Notes under the pieces: generated by a model
What the model saw: only the letters and a program-made list of their open reading frames with translations
Told to the model about the DNA's origin: nothing
The model's database searches: none
Position numbers and translations under genes: made by a program
Assembly: GCA_036898135.1 (NCBI GenBank)
Contig: CM072521.1
Location: 65,950,483 to 66,014,482 of the forward strand
Length of the DNA: 64,000 nucleotides
Origin: Oncomelania hupensis
Taxonomy: Eukaryota; Mollusca; Gastropoda; Littorinimorpha; Pomatiopsidae
Reading direction: 5' to 3'
Shown here: positions 30,536-40,782 of the stretch, in pieces
How the letters are laid out: each line of letters opens with the position of its first letter
Numbering within the stretch: the first letter of the stretch is position 1

Positions 30536-30990
30536 AGAGTATAAACCGAGGTCTAGTTCAACGCATGGACTTTAAAGATCCTGACGCTCATGTCCTAGGC
30601 GTAGAGTGCCGGCTACACAAGTACACCCAACAGGCACTAGATACCTTCTCCACACCCGGATCGCCCAGGATTGTTAAAGTTAACGGCTTTGGTTGGGTTG
30701 TAATAAAGTTATCGAAATGTGTGTTCGTGTGTGTGTGTGTCGTATTTATTGCTAACAGATCCTGACGCTCATGTCCTAGACGGGCGAGTGCCGGCCAGCA
30801 CGCACTAGATACCTTCTCTTCATCTCTGGTCGCCAAGGATTGTGCTCAGTTGTCCGGGCGTCAGACAGTGCGCCCAAAGGCTGCAAGTGGGCGCCTCGGG
30901 CGGCTTGAGTTAGATCATGTAACGTCCAGCGCCTTTAGCGGCTCTTGAAGTGTTAAAGCGCTGTATAAAAGTGATAAAATAAAGAAAGAA
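30530..30990 (+). mobile_element. Rearranged SINE-A with internal duplication
   Basis: CGGATGAGAGTATAAACCGA starts the SINE-A body. GATCCTGACGCTCATGTCCT appears twice (30578 and 30758), because the block 30655-30757, shared with the window's first 80 bases, interrupts it. The normal 3' part (GTGCGCCCAAAGGCTGC, then CAGCGCCTTTAGCGGC, and AAGCGCTGTATAAAAG) ends with (AAAG)n instead of AAAT. Confidence 0.75.
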
Positions 30991-31094
30991 AGAAATAGTA
31001 GCAGCAGCCGCAGTAGTAGTTGTAACAGAAGAAGTAGCGGTAGTATTAGTGGTAGTAACCGCAGCAGCAGTATCATCAGCAGCAGTAGTAGTAA

Positions 31095-31260
31095 TAGCTA
31101 AGTGGTCAGGGCGCAGGCCTTGTGCGTCTTGGACAAGGTGGGTTCGAATCCTGACTTAAGCGAACTGCTGTGTGCATGCTGGATATAGTAGTGGCCAGCG
31201 CCTTCCGAAGCTCTCTGAGCTTGTAAGCGCGCTTGTACAGGAACAATCAGTTTTTATATA
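31095..31260 (+). mobile_element. tRNA-derived SINE-B
   Basis: TAGCTAAGTGGTCAGGGCGC matches a pol III A box and GGGTTCGAATCCT a B box, 36 bases apart. The body CTTAAGCGAACTGCTGTGTG and GGCCAGCGCCTTCCGAAGC is shared with the minus-strand copy at 50515-50670. It is not a functional tRNA: no cloverleaf acceptor or anticodon arm can be folded by eye. Confidence 0.78.
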
Positions 31261-31269
31261 TAGTGAGTA

Positions 31270-31720
31270 GCAGCCAGTTATCTGCACTTTCCGTCTCAGG
31301 CAAATGACGCGATTCTTTAAGGTGTGGTTGAGGCGACAAACTCAGGAGGGGGGAGGAGTATATGCGGTTTACTGCACTTTACCGCTAGATTCACACCAGT
31401 GCCTACATATCAGCTAGCATAGGTTGGTAGCTGTATAACGCTTCTCATTTAATAATAATAATAAACAAATAAGAAAACAATAAGAAAAGCGAGCGTGACG
31501 GGGCCCAGTCTCTAATACTCAGTGTAATAGTGTATACCGCTAGACTCGCACCGAGGCCTACATATCAGTTAGTAGAAAGCAAGTAGTTATATAATCCGTC
31601 AACTGGACATTCTAATTTTTGAAAGTGAGCGGCACTTGAGTGAACCATCTGAAGCCTACATTATCAGTTCGTAAAACAGCGAATAGTCAGTCGCATTACT
31701 GTATGTGCCTATTGGCAACT
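31270..31720. repeat. Diverged local duplications
   Basis: CCTACATATCAGCTAGCATA at about 31401 and CCTACATATCAGTTAGTAGA at about 31557 mark two copies of a roughly 150-base unit. A weaker third copy (GCCTACATTATCAGTTCG) is at about 31653. No coding signal. Confidence 0.6.
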
Positions 31721-31721
31721 T

Positions 31722-32165
31722 ATCCTATCCTATCCTATCCTATAACCCGTAACTCGAAGGTCGTTGGGGCACCACAGATGATCGTTTAACCAGCATACTC
31801 CATCTTTCTGTGTCCTCAGAAACCCTCATGGCCTCGCTCAGTGTCAAGCCAGCCCATTCTCGAATGTTGTCATCCCACCTCTTTTTCGGTCTCCCTCTTC
31901 TGCCTCCTTGCACCGTGCCTTGAAGGATGGTCTTTGCCAGGCCTGATGCTCTGGTGACGAGGTCATATCATCGGAGTTTCCGTTTCTTCGCCCCTATGAG
32001 CGTGTCATCGTATTGTCCAATGTCTGTCGGACTTCGTCGTTGATGATGTGCTGGCTATAGGAAATGCCCAGAAGTCTTCTTTAGCACCTCATCTCCATGC
32101 TTTGTATTCTTCGTTGTAGATCTGCTGTGAGGGTCCAGGTTTCGCAAGCGTATAGGAAGATGGAG
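31722..32165 (-). pseudogene. RTE-like LINE 3' end, minus strand
   Basis: (TATCC)n at 31722 is the reversed tail. The minus strand then reads the family C-terminus, with GRRRGRPKKRWDDNI-type sequence, a TILQGT-like segment, MRC-type residues and the YACETWTL region, ending at about 32165. Stops and indels are present. It is 5'-truncated like its relatives at 35.8, 42.5 and 51 kb. Confidence 0.8.
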
Positions 32166-32499
32166 ATGACAAGGGAGCGCAATTTATACTAATATATGGA
32201 AAGCTAGCGGTGACCGGATGAGTCTCAAATGGTCATTGCGAGCAGAGAAGTGTAATGTGATACCAAGCGTCACTGCTAGCGACCTATAGGGTACGCCTGC
32301 ACTCAGTGTAGGGAGGACTGAATGTCGTCTGCTGAGTTGGCTCACTTCAGTGATCACACAATGCTGTGGTACTTTGCATACCGTGCACTCTTGCCTCGTC
32401 ACTCTTGGCTGAATGCATTCCGGGTGGCCAAGCCCCGGAAGGAATACATAGAGCGTAGCTGAAGATTAGACGAGGTCTTGCACTTTCCCTTACTCCCCC

Positions 32500-32944
32500 C
32501 TCATCCTCTCTCTCTCTCTCTCTCTCTCAATGAGGAATCTCTCTCTCTTCTCTGAGAGAGAGAGACAGAGAGAGACAGAGAGAGAGGTATCGTCTAGTCT
32601 CAGATTCACTGTACAAGCTGAGTACTGCCTGCAGAGAGACAATTGACAGGTAAAGTTGGAGGGTAAAAACAGGGTGTGTTTTATGTGTGTTTTTTTTTTT
32701 TTTTTTTTTTTTTTTTTTGGGGGGGGGAAGAAAAGAGTGAGGGAATTGGAGAGAGAGGGAGGAGAGGTAGATATGCACACGCGCTCACTCGCGTCAATGA
32801 GCGCATACACGAACAAAGAGACACGCACGCACGCAGCAACATATACAGTACAACCACTCGCATGCACACACAACACGCTAGCGATTCTTGTGTGCAAATC
32901 CCAAATGTTTAGGCATTCTCTGTCTGTCTGTCTGTCTCTCTCTG

Positions 32945-32986
<42 letters not shown>

Positions 32987-33010
32987 AAACACACACTGAC
33001 ACACACACAC
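32500..33010. repeat. Microsatellite cluster: (TC)n, (GA)n, poly-T/G, (CTGT)n, (CA)n
   Basis: TC at 32507-32529, GA near 32557-32585, T then G homopolymers at 32690-32727, and TC/CTGT at 32922-32984. Several low-complexity frames on both strands are artefacts. Confidence 0.92.
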
Positions 33011-33049
33011 ACTAACACTAAATATATCTACCTCCGTTTAAAAAAAACA

Positions 33050-33290
33050 CAGGTATGGCCACGTCACAAGATCATCAGGTCTTGCAAAGACCATCCTGCA
33101 AGGCACAGTGCAAGGAGGCAGAAGAAGAGGGAGACCGAACAAGAGGTGGGAGGACAACATTCGGGAATGGACTGGTTTGACACTGAGCGAAACAATCAGG
33201 GTTGCTGAGGACAGGGAAGGATGGAGTACGCTGGTTAAAGGATCATCTGTGGTACCCCTACGACCTCCGAGTTACGGGATAGGATAGGTT
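33050..33290 (+). pseudogene. RTE-like LINE 3' end
   Basis: GGTATGGCCACGTCACAAGA, AAGGCACAGTGCAAGGAGGC and GATCATCTGTGGTACCCCTA match the ORF2 end of the element at 51 kb. It ends GGGATAGGATAGG. Only the last 240 bases are present. Confidence 0.85.
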
Positions 33291-33639
33291 ATTTTAAAAA
33301 CAACAACAACAAAAACAATACTGTTGGCGACCACAAGACGAACAATACTTGCTAATCCGATGTTTTGTAGGGAGAGGGGAGGGGAGGGGTGGGTGGGTAG
33401 GTGTTAGAAGTTGTAGCGGAGAAGGGTTTTTAATTCGTCACCCAAGCGGTCGAACTTCGGGATAGATTTTCATCGAAACTGCGGAAGCAGCAGCAAAAGC
33501 AGAGGATAGGAGGGGCATGCTGGGTGCATGCTGGGTGAATTGGCGTATCCAGAACTCACCGTCTAGGACACATCACAACCTATATTACATCAGGTCTAAA
33601 ACTACCTATAAGGTCAAGCAATTACACCAATTATTCCAA

Positions 33640-34320
33640 AAAACCCCGAGAGAAAAAAACAAAACAAAGCACAACACCTCGCGTGATGGATATTTCCAGA
33701 TAAACAAGAGAAAAATTTCTTTTTGTTGGGTTCCTTCACATTGTGGCATTTATTTTAATGAAGTTGTGGATACTTTAGCAAAGGAAGGGTCATTCTCTGT
33801 AAGTGACAACAACATTGTTAGACCATCTGCATCAGAACTCATTTCGTTGGTAGAAAGATCAATGTACTCCACCTTATCACAAAGTACTGGAATAGATCAT
33901 TACTCATGATCTAGAAACTTGTGTAGAATAATCAATAAGCTAAGAGTCAACTCATGGAATACTAAATTTTTAGCTGATGCTATGTGTCCATGTTCTCAAC
34001 CAATTTCCGTTGAACATCTGTTAAAAACTTGCCCCATATTAACTTCACAATATTTAAACAAAAATATTAAAACAAGTGAACATTCCACTGTTGAACTGCT
34101 GCAGTATCCAACAATTATTACCATAGCACAAATTATTAGCCAGTCTCCAGTGAGCAAATTTTTGTGATTATTTTGTCTGATCCTTGGATGTGCTTTTTGC
34201 ATTTTGCGTGTGATTCCATGAATGAATAGCAGCACGTGGTCACTGACCGCCGCCATTTTGTCCTTGACGTCATGCAGGAACAAAATAATATCCGGTCACA
34301 TCCGGTGTCTGAATGAGTAT
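33640..34320 (+). pseudogene. I-clade LINE ORF2 C-terminus (RNase H end and zinc knuckle)
   Basis: KISFCWVPSHCGIYFNEVVD is the end of an RNase H domain with the WVPSHxGI turn, though GNE has become FNE. After a stop at 33907 the same frame goes on with CRIINKLRVNSWNTKFL and a CCHC-like knuckle CPCSQPISVEHLLKTCP, typical of the I/Jockey ORF2 tail. The frame ends at 34167 and AT-rich 3' sequence follows. The RT is missing, so it is a truncated, inactive copy, probably of the same family as the relic at 1.8-2.2 kb. Confidence 0.8.
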
Positions 34321-35149
34321 TTAAACGAATGAGTGAAAATGGGCCTAGCTAGTGCACATAGCTAGGCATCATTACGTGGGGATGTATTGAAGGTCGCTGA
34401 AACGTGACTACATAAAAAGCATGATCGCAGTGCAGTAGGACGGTACTGTACTAATGCACGACGTCAAAGTCAATGCTTTTTTAAGAAAACATTCTGCATA
34501 AATTACGTTTGGAGTGTTTTTGACTCCCATGTTTTTCACTAATTATGCTAATGTTGGTTGAAAAGTAACTCTCTATTAAAAATTGCTGATAACTTTTATA
34601 AATAGCATTGCATTTGCATGCAACTACCCGTAGTACAATCCTTATAGTGGTAGCATTCAGTTGCTGATATAGGGTTTCATTTCACAATGTAATGGCAAGA
34701 GCAGCGGGACACCTGATCTTATTTTATGTTCTGACTTACGTTAGCAGAGCTCGCTCTCGGCACTGCAAGATAAAATCGGAGATTGTCATCCGTCATGTAA
34801 ATGCTGGTATTATAAGGATCACAATATGTTTTGTTTGATGCAAATACATTATTATTTACCAAAGTTCTCAGCCATTGTCAATAAGGAGGTATTTTTCAAC
34901 CACCGTTTCGTGTACGGTCTGTAGACATAATAATGTTTCTTTTCACTCTGTTATGCAGCAGCTTCTGTGCACCGATCGTGGATAAAGCTTTCAAGTTCAA
35001 GTTTATTCAAGGCTCTAGTCTCCGGCGAGCTGAAAGCTGAAAGGCTGAAAGCCAATTCAAACAACTTCAGGGGCATAGCAAAACAAGCGGAAAATAAAAT
35101 TACACTGTGATCACATCATGTCATTTAAAACTTTTCTATTTGTTTGTAA
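34321..35149. other. Unassigned stretch
   Basis: I recognise no repeat or gene. AGTTCAAGTTTATTCAAGGC near 34991 is reminiscent of retroposon 3' ends but has no partner in the window. Confidence 0.45.
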
Positions 35150-35217
35150 TGAACTGAGGCTTCGAAAGATGAATTAAGTAGGAACCTGCATAATTCATCT
35201 TTCGAAGCCTCAGTTCA
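35150..35217. repeat. Perfect 27-bp inverted repeat with 14-base loop
   Basis: The arm 35150-35176 begins TGAACTGAGGCTTCGAAAGA and is exactly inverted at 35191-35217. The loop is AGTAGGAACCTGCA. Matching stops within a few bases beyond the arms. No terminal duplication is obvious. It could be a very small MITE or a transcribed hairpin. Confidence 0.9.
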
Positions 35218-35752
35218 CTTTACTCTTGGAACTTTGTCCTTTTATTTCACATAACATGATTTAAATATATACAAAAAGACAAGAGGCTCATAGCCCTGGG
35301 GGCTGTATAGCCAAAAAAGGGGAGTTTTATGGGGTGAGGGAGGGCATTGGGATACACATAGTATTCGTACCATGAAGGGCATTGTATAACACTACAGCTA
35401 CATTTACAATTCAGCAACTGGACTGACAAACACTAAGGAATTTACAATCACAAAAATAAATGTGGCAAAAAAATAAATACACAGAACGATACCAATTTAA
35501 CATCATACCAATACAACACAATAAGACAAATAACACGTAAATCAGACAAAATGTAAAGTAAAGAGTCAGCATACTGCACTTTTAAATTCGAGAAAAAAAA
35601 CTCTGGTTATAACCAAGAAGAAATGGTTATATACAGGAAGAAAGCAATCTTGAGACAAATTCTATTTCAGTGTAATGATCATGATGAAATGCTAGTTCCA
35701 TTTAAAAAGAGAAACCTATTTTTCTCTGTACTTTGGTTTAGCTAACTACGTA
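35218..35752. other. Unassigned stretch
   Basis: A-rich sequence with no recognised motif or coding signal. Confidence 0.45.
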
Positions 35753-35754
35753 TT

Positions 35755-36050
35755 CAATCCATTGGACAACAGGATGACATTCTCACAGTGGTGAAGAAAC
35801 GGCAGCTCCGATGGTATGGCCACGTCACCAGAGCATCAGGCCTTGCAAAGACCATCCTGCAAGGCATGGTGCAAGGAGGCAGAAGAAGAGTTAGGCAGGA
35901 AAAGGTCGGAGGACAACATTCGAGAATGGACTGGCTTGACACTGAGCGAAGCCATGGGTGTTGCTAAGGACAGAGAAAGATGGGGTACGCTGGTTAAACG
36001 ATCATCTGTGGTGCCCCAACGACCTTCGAGTTATGGGAAAGGATAGGATA
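35755..36050 (+). pseudogene. RTE-like LINE 3' end
   Basis: CCATTGGACAACAGGATGAC through CATCAGGCCTTGCAAAGACC, a GGCAGAAGAAGAG arginine-rich segment, and TCATCTGTGGTGCCCC to GGATAGGATAGG reproduce the family's terminal 290 bases. A frameshift occurs around the GRRRG segment. Confidence 0.85.
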
Positions 36051-36284
36051 GGTATTCATCGGGCTCTCTTAGCTATCGGCTTCTGGCATCCGGCTTCAAG
36101 CTGTTTTGCACCCCTGAGAGTTTGAAATCCTAACCTATCTTACTTTACTCAAATCGCATCCTCTCAGTGGTCGTGCCATTCTCTCAAAAGCTCACTACTG
36201 ACCCTACATCACTGACTAGCCCATTCGTTAGAGGGGTGAACACCTTCCAGTCACCGGCATGGTGCCAGCTACTGCCTAATACGG

Positions 36285-36555
36285 TGTGACATCGTCAAAG
36301 TTCCTAGTATCTTATTTTTGGCTGGGAGCGACTTGGAGCATTCTGATTGGTCGACACATTACAAAATTCGACGCATGCCCACAGTGCTATCGTAATCTTA
36401 GTAAGAATTAGGGTTAGGGTTAGAGTTAGGGTTTGTGGTTAGGGTTAGGGTTACGACGCCTAGGAACATCGTGTAAAAGCCGGCCCGACTTGACCTGGCG
36501 CATGCTTAAAGGCGCCCGGCTAAAGTAAGACACCCGGAACTTTGACGATGTTACA
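36285..36555. mobile_element. 271-bp MITE with ACGG target duplication and TTAGGG-like core
   Basis: TGTGACATCGTCAAAGTTCC at the left is matched by TGTAACATCGTCAAAGTTCC reversed at the right (one mismatch), and pairing continues for about 45 bases. ACGG flanks both ends (36281-36284, 36556-36559). The centre is degenerate GTTAGGG repeats (36408-36450). There is no coding capacity. Confidence 0.82.
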
Positions 36556-36632
36556 ACGGAAAAGGTTTTTGGAAACTGCAGGTACTGCCTGTTATCGCAT
36601 TCTTTTAGTGAGGTGCCATCCGCTTCCAGCAA

Positions 36633-36785
36633 CAGGTAAACACGTAGAGCATACGTAGAGCACACGTAGAGCATACGTAGAGCACACGTAGAGCATACGT
36701 AGAGCACACGTAGAGCACACGTAGAGCATACGTAGAACACACGTAGAGCATACGTAGAGCACACGTAGAGCATACGTAGAGCATT
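36633..36785. repeat. 11-bp (22-bp dimer) minisatellite, about 13 units
   Basis: ACGTAGAGCAC and ACGTAGAGCAT alternate, giving a higher-order 22-base unit over most of the array. The cysteine/leucine frames on the minus strand come from the repeat. Confidence 0.95.
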
Positions 36786-36894
36786 GCTCCCGGCTTCACC
36801 GAGTTGTTAACTCTGTACTAACTCCAAATGCAGGTCTACTATTTTTCTTGCTAGTATGGAATTCCCTTGGTAAAATTTTTATTTTCATCACTTT

Positions 36895-37241
36895 CCGATA
36901 AATCATCTTTATTTAGAAGCATATTTTCTAAATAATCATTGTTTACAAACAGTGTAAGATTTCTCTAAATAGTATCTTTTCTCCGTAAATAATTTATTCT
37001 TTACCTAAAACTATATTATTTAGGTCAATAAATCATGATATAGGTAAATAAAGCATTGTTGCTAAATAAGGAATTATTTACCTAAATAATACATTATTTA
37101 GCAGGTTGTGTTAAATAATGTATTATTTACAAATGTTTCTAGATAATGGTATGCATTATTTAGCTGAATTTGCTAAATAATGTATTATTTAGAAGATGTT
37201 TATAAATAACGCATTATTTACGTAAACAATTCATTGTTTAG
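36895..37241. repeat. Array of about fourteen 20-bp AT-rich palindromes
   Basis: The consensus CTAAATAATGTATTATTTAG or close variants occur at 36895, 36929, 36963, 36985, 37005, 37024, 37044, 37062, 37082, 37111, 37140, 37173, 37202 and 37222. Some units abut directly (37062/37082, 37202/37222) and others are separated by about 9-13 bases. Each unit is self-complementary. Confidence 0.85.
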
Positions 37242-37289
37242 GGACAGCAATTTTCAGTATTTAGGGGGATTCGCAGATATATGTCATAG

Positions 37290-37530
37290 TACTGTGATGA
37301 GTTCCGACAGGAAGCTTTCTCCAGGATAGCACAAACAACTGCTACCCTGACAAGGTTGAAGCTCATTTGGAAATACATGACCATTTGTCTATACTCCAAG
37401 GTAAGGCCGCTGCGCTCCCTTGTCATCTCCATCTTCCTATACGCTTGCGAAACATGGATCCTCACAGCAGATCTACAACGAAGATTAAAAGCTTGGAGAT
37501 GATGTGATACAGAAGAATTCTGGGCATTTT
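37290..37530 (+). pseudogene. RTE-like LINE internal fragment
   Basis: TCCAGGATAGCACAAACAAC, GACAAGGTTGAAGCTCATTT, AGGCCGCTGCGCTCCCTTGT and ATACGCTTGCGAAACATGGA match the element at 51.2-51.4 kb, downstream of its RT core. Neither the RT core nor the (GGATA)n end is present. Confidence 0.82.
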
Positions 37531-37802
37531 CTACACTCAGCACCGTACTGTACAGCCTGCATGCTCGATTTTGAGGCGTTTGGGTACACAGCTTGATGCC
37601 TCTCTCTGAGAAAAGAACTTATGTTGAACTGAATCAATTCCAAGTCCATATAATGATAGTTATTTTGTTTGTGTTTTTTTAGAATCAGCGTGTACAATCA
37701 TGCATGTTTAGTTGATTTACAAACTCCACAATTTTACAACGTTTTAACCGCGTACATTAATATCTCTGTGTTTGCGAGTGTGCACGCGCCTATGACAGCC
37801 TA

Positions 37803-38070
37803 CTAGCGCCAAAACCTGATAATTACAATTATCATGTAATTATTACAAATATCAACCACATATTTACAATTAACACGCAAATATTGCAATTATCAAGTGA
37901 AAATTACAATTATCGGTTTTGGCCGATTTCCAGACGGATTGCTTGAGCTAAAACTGAAAATTAAACATGATCACTCGAAGATAATTGTAATTATTCATTA
38001 ATAATTGTAACTTTCTTATGATATTTGTAATTATCTCATGATATTTGTAATTATTAGGTTTTGGCGCTAG
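37803..38070. mobile_element. Foldback element with iterated 22-bp subunits
   Basis: CTAGCGCCAAAACCT starts the left end and its inverse AGGTTTTGGCGCTAG ends the right. The 34-base termini differ at two positions. Each arm is built of four or five degenerate units of about 22 bases around ATTACAATTATCA, in opposite orientation in the two arms. A further inverted terminus lies at about 38150-38198. No coding capacity. Confidence 0.8.
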
Positions 38071-38203
38071 GAAGGCGTGGAAATACTGATAATTATTAAT
38101 TAACCCTGTGGCTTACCGGTATCTCTGTAAATTACAGAGAACACGTGTTAATTTCAATTATCTCGTGATATGGTACCTCTCGGTTTTGGCGCTACATACG
38201 TGC

Positions 38204-38219
38204 CCCCCCCCCCCCCCCC
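38204..38219. repeat. Poly-C tract
   Basis: A run of about 16 C. The length may be uncertain in the assembly. Confidence 0.8.
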
Positions 38220-38437
38220 TCTGTCTGACTGTCTTGGTGTGCGTTGGCTGGTGGGGTGGGGTGGGAAGTACGTGTTTGTCTGTCTGTTCTCTTTCTCTGT
38301 TATCTCTGTCTGCCTCACCGTTTGTGTCATATCTTGTGTCAGAATGATAAGGAGAAGAAGAAGGAAAAAATCAACAATAATAATATTTTAAAAAATAATA
38401 ATTTAAAAAAATAAATAAAATTTTAAAAAAATAATTA

Positions 38438-38439
<2 letters not shown>

Positions 38440-38507
<68 letters not shown>
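38440..38507. repeat. (AAT)n microsatellite
   Basis: Pure AAT tract after an A/T-rich lead-in. Confidence 0.97.
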
Positions 38508-38509
<2 letters not shown>

Positions 38510-38510
<1 letters not shown>

Positions 38511-38870
38511 TGGTTATTGCTTAAACCTTTAAAACCATAAAGGTATTGAACAAAGCAGATAATGTTACAATCAGGAATCACAAGAGCGCTAGGCCTCAAA
38601 AAATGCAACCCACACCAATAAGATAGCGCCCACGTCTCTGGCGGAAGACCGCAAACAGCCAACAAAACCATTGGTGCAAATGTACTTACACTTTATGTGC
38701 GCTCGCCGCGCTTGACATCATAAAATTAAACTTTAAAAACTGAGCTGCAACTGAAACATGTATGATGTCCTGTAAGTAAGATTACTTGGATTTCATTGCA
38801 ACTGCTTTAGTCGGCTTTTCTTCCATCATTTCGCAATGTGCTTGATACCCGCGCTATGCAAGACTACGCC
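38510..38870. other. Unassigned stretch
   Basis: No motif or repeat recognised. Confidence 0.45.
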
Positions 38871-38872
38871 AT

Positions 38873-38953
38873 CATCGTCGTCGTCATCATCAACATTATC
38901 GTCGTCTTCATCGTCATCAGCATCATCATCACCATCATCATCATCATCATCAT
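38873..38953. repeat. (ATC)n-type imperfect microsatellite
   Basis: ATC/GTC units with interruptions. Confidence 0.9.
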
Positions 38954-39489
38954 TCCCAGACCCATTCATTCATTTTGTTTTGTGGACACAAGTTGAAAAA
39001 TAAGATATATTAGGTACTACCAGTACGCACCGAAATATTCAGCTCCGGGCGATTGTATTGTTTCATTGTCAGCTCCAGGGTTGAACGTATCACAATGGTA
39101 ACACAAAACATCCCAGCGCCTCAGCCAGTCAATGACACTTACTTAGGATTACCATATAGACCTAGGTCAGACATTCATTCACATCAGACATCTATTATGG
39201 GATATTTTCGCCCATGGAAGGAGCTTTGTACAAAGTCCAGGTTTCATCACTATCTACTTTCTTCACGCAGGTTTACCTCGTCACAGGCCTCTTGAATGTA
39301 GTGCTTTATTCTTCAAATGTTTCACCCCCATTGCCAAAGGTGCTTGTAGTTGGATGTAAAACAAAATAATAGGCAATGCGAGCGCCTGTTATGAATTATT
39401 TGGCTCTGTTCAACTTTGTTTTCTGTATAAGAAGAGTCTTCAATTTAGTCACAATATTATAATGTTTATCATGCTGACTAGGAACGCGC

Positions 39490-39695
39490 TATTTTGGAAC
39501 GATAAATCAAGTGTTGGACCCTATCGGGTGCAGAGTTCTCTCGCGTGCTGCTTCTCATACTCACACACAAACAACCACCCACACACCCTGTACGTAAAAA
39601 AAAAATTAAAAGGTGACCTCATCATGATTACGTCACTCGATTTGCATTAGTTTGGTTTTACTGTTGAAGGCAAAGGGAAAGTCTAAATAGAATAG
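39490..39695 (+). mobile_element. Dispersed repeat shared with 23.8-24.8 kb
   Basis: GTTGGACCCTATCGGGTGCA and GAGTTCTCTCGCGTGCTGC match 23830-23870 (CTGGACCCTAACGGGTTCAG). TCATCATGATTACGTCAC and GTTTGGTTTTACTG match the start of the 24.75 kb repeat. A CA-rich spacer separates the two halves in both places. Confidence 0.65.
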
Positions 39696-39869
39696 ACTAA
39701 TTAAATAGTTAGTGTATATATGATATAGTTGAGTTTCGTGTTGAGAATGACGTTTGACAGTGACTATGACAAAAGTCAGTGAACTGATCACTTCAACATA
39801 TGTTAAGTCCTGGATTTGTGTTGTCGCTCTACTGGTCATGTTGGTCTGCTGAAGAAACTCACCTTCTGT

Positions 39870-40385
39870 GTATGCCGTCACCAAAGACCGACTGGAACTG
39901 CTGATTGAGGACGTCAGACTGTACCGTTGGGTCGTATGTCAAATGACTGTCCATCCTCACGAACGTTTTATGACTTCTGGTGCTTGATGTAGCTCCAGAA
40001 GCGCTTGTTTTGGGCAGCCTGGGTGAGAACATGCCGTTTTGATTGGTCTATGCAGCAGGCGTGGATGGCTGGGCGGAGCCTCAGGACCTCAGCCTTCAAT
40101 TCGCCTGACACATTCTTCTTGGTCCGCCTGTTCTGATGGTCCTATCCTGTCAATGAACCTACGGATTTCAGCTGTGACCCATGGTTAATTTGTTTTAGGT
40201 CTGGTGTTCTTCACGGCATCGGTGACAGTTGTTTTGAACTTTGTCCACAGATCCTCTGTTGTCGTCGTGCCCTGTGCCTCATGCTTACTGGAGCTCAGCT
40301 CGGTCGCTGCACTTTTCAGGCTATCCCAGTCTGCTTTGTCATAGATGGGGATGTCTCGTGATGGGGATGTCCTAACTACCACAGG
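39870..40385 (-). pseudogene. LINE ORF2 fragment, endonuclease-RT linker
   Basis: Minus-strand frames read YDKADWDSLKSAATEL and LWTKFKTTVTDAVKN, then a PWVTAEIRRFIDRI-like segment after a frameshift, and further on VQSDVLNQQFQSVFG. This order (W-x-L segment, W-T-x-F segment, W-V-x-x-E-I, then LNxQFxSVF) is the linker between endonuclease and RT in many LINEs. The domains on either side are missing. At least two frameshifts show it is dead. The clade is not assignable from this piece. Confidence 0.7.
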
Positions 40386-40782
40386 AAGCGGTCGCCAACA
40401 TGGCGTCGAAATTCGTCGAAATGCTTACAAAAACTTCAAAGTCACATATCTATCTAAAATGCTGAAGACAGTCACTGAGAACTAAACCCTTGACCAGCGA
40501 CAATGTCATAGTAGGTGATAAATCATAGCTTTCTCACTTGGGTGGGCTATTAATACCAGAATTAAAGAAACATTCTTTACAGCGGATACTGGAAAACGGA
40601 AACACGTCTTAGCTGTGCGCATGCGCGAACACCCCTTCCGCAAACCTTCTATGAACCTTCCAATTAAAGACAGGCTATTAGCCTTCATAATGATGCCGGT
40701 GGTTTCAAGAGTTCACGATTGCTGAATGTTATGGCGGGGACAAGGTTAGGATGGGCAGCCAAGCAGTCTCCGATACTCAGTG

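Noticed and set aside
31095..31170. Candidate tRNA gene
   Set aside because: It is shared with the minus-strand copy at 50515-50670 including a non-tRNA body, so it is a SINE head.
32490..33208. Frames of 62-172 codons on both strands
   Set aside because: They are low-complexity translations of TC, GA, T/G and CA tracts.
36405..36450. Interstitial telomere or chromosome end
   Set aside because: The GTTAGGG units are few and degenerate and lie inside a MITE with target duplications.
36895..37241. Possible CRISPR-like array of short palindromic repeats
   Set aside because: Units are degenerate and AT-only, spacers are absent or about 10 bases, there are no Cas genes, and the DNA is eukaryotic.
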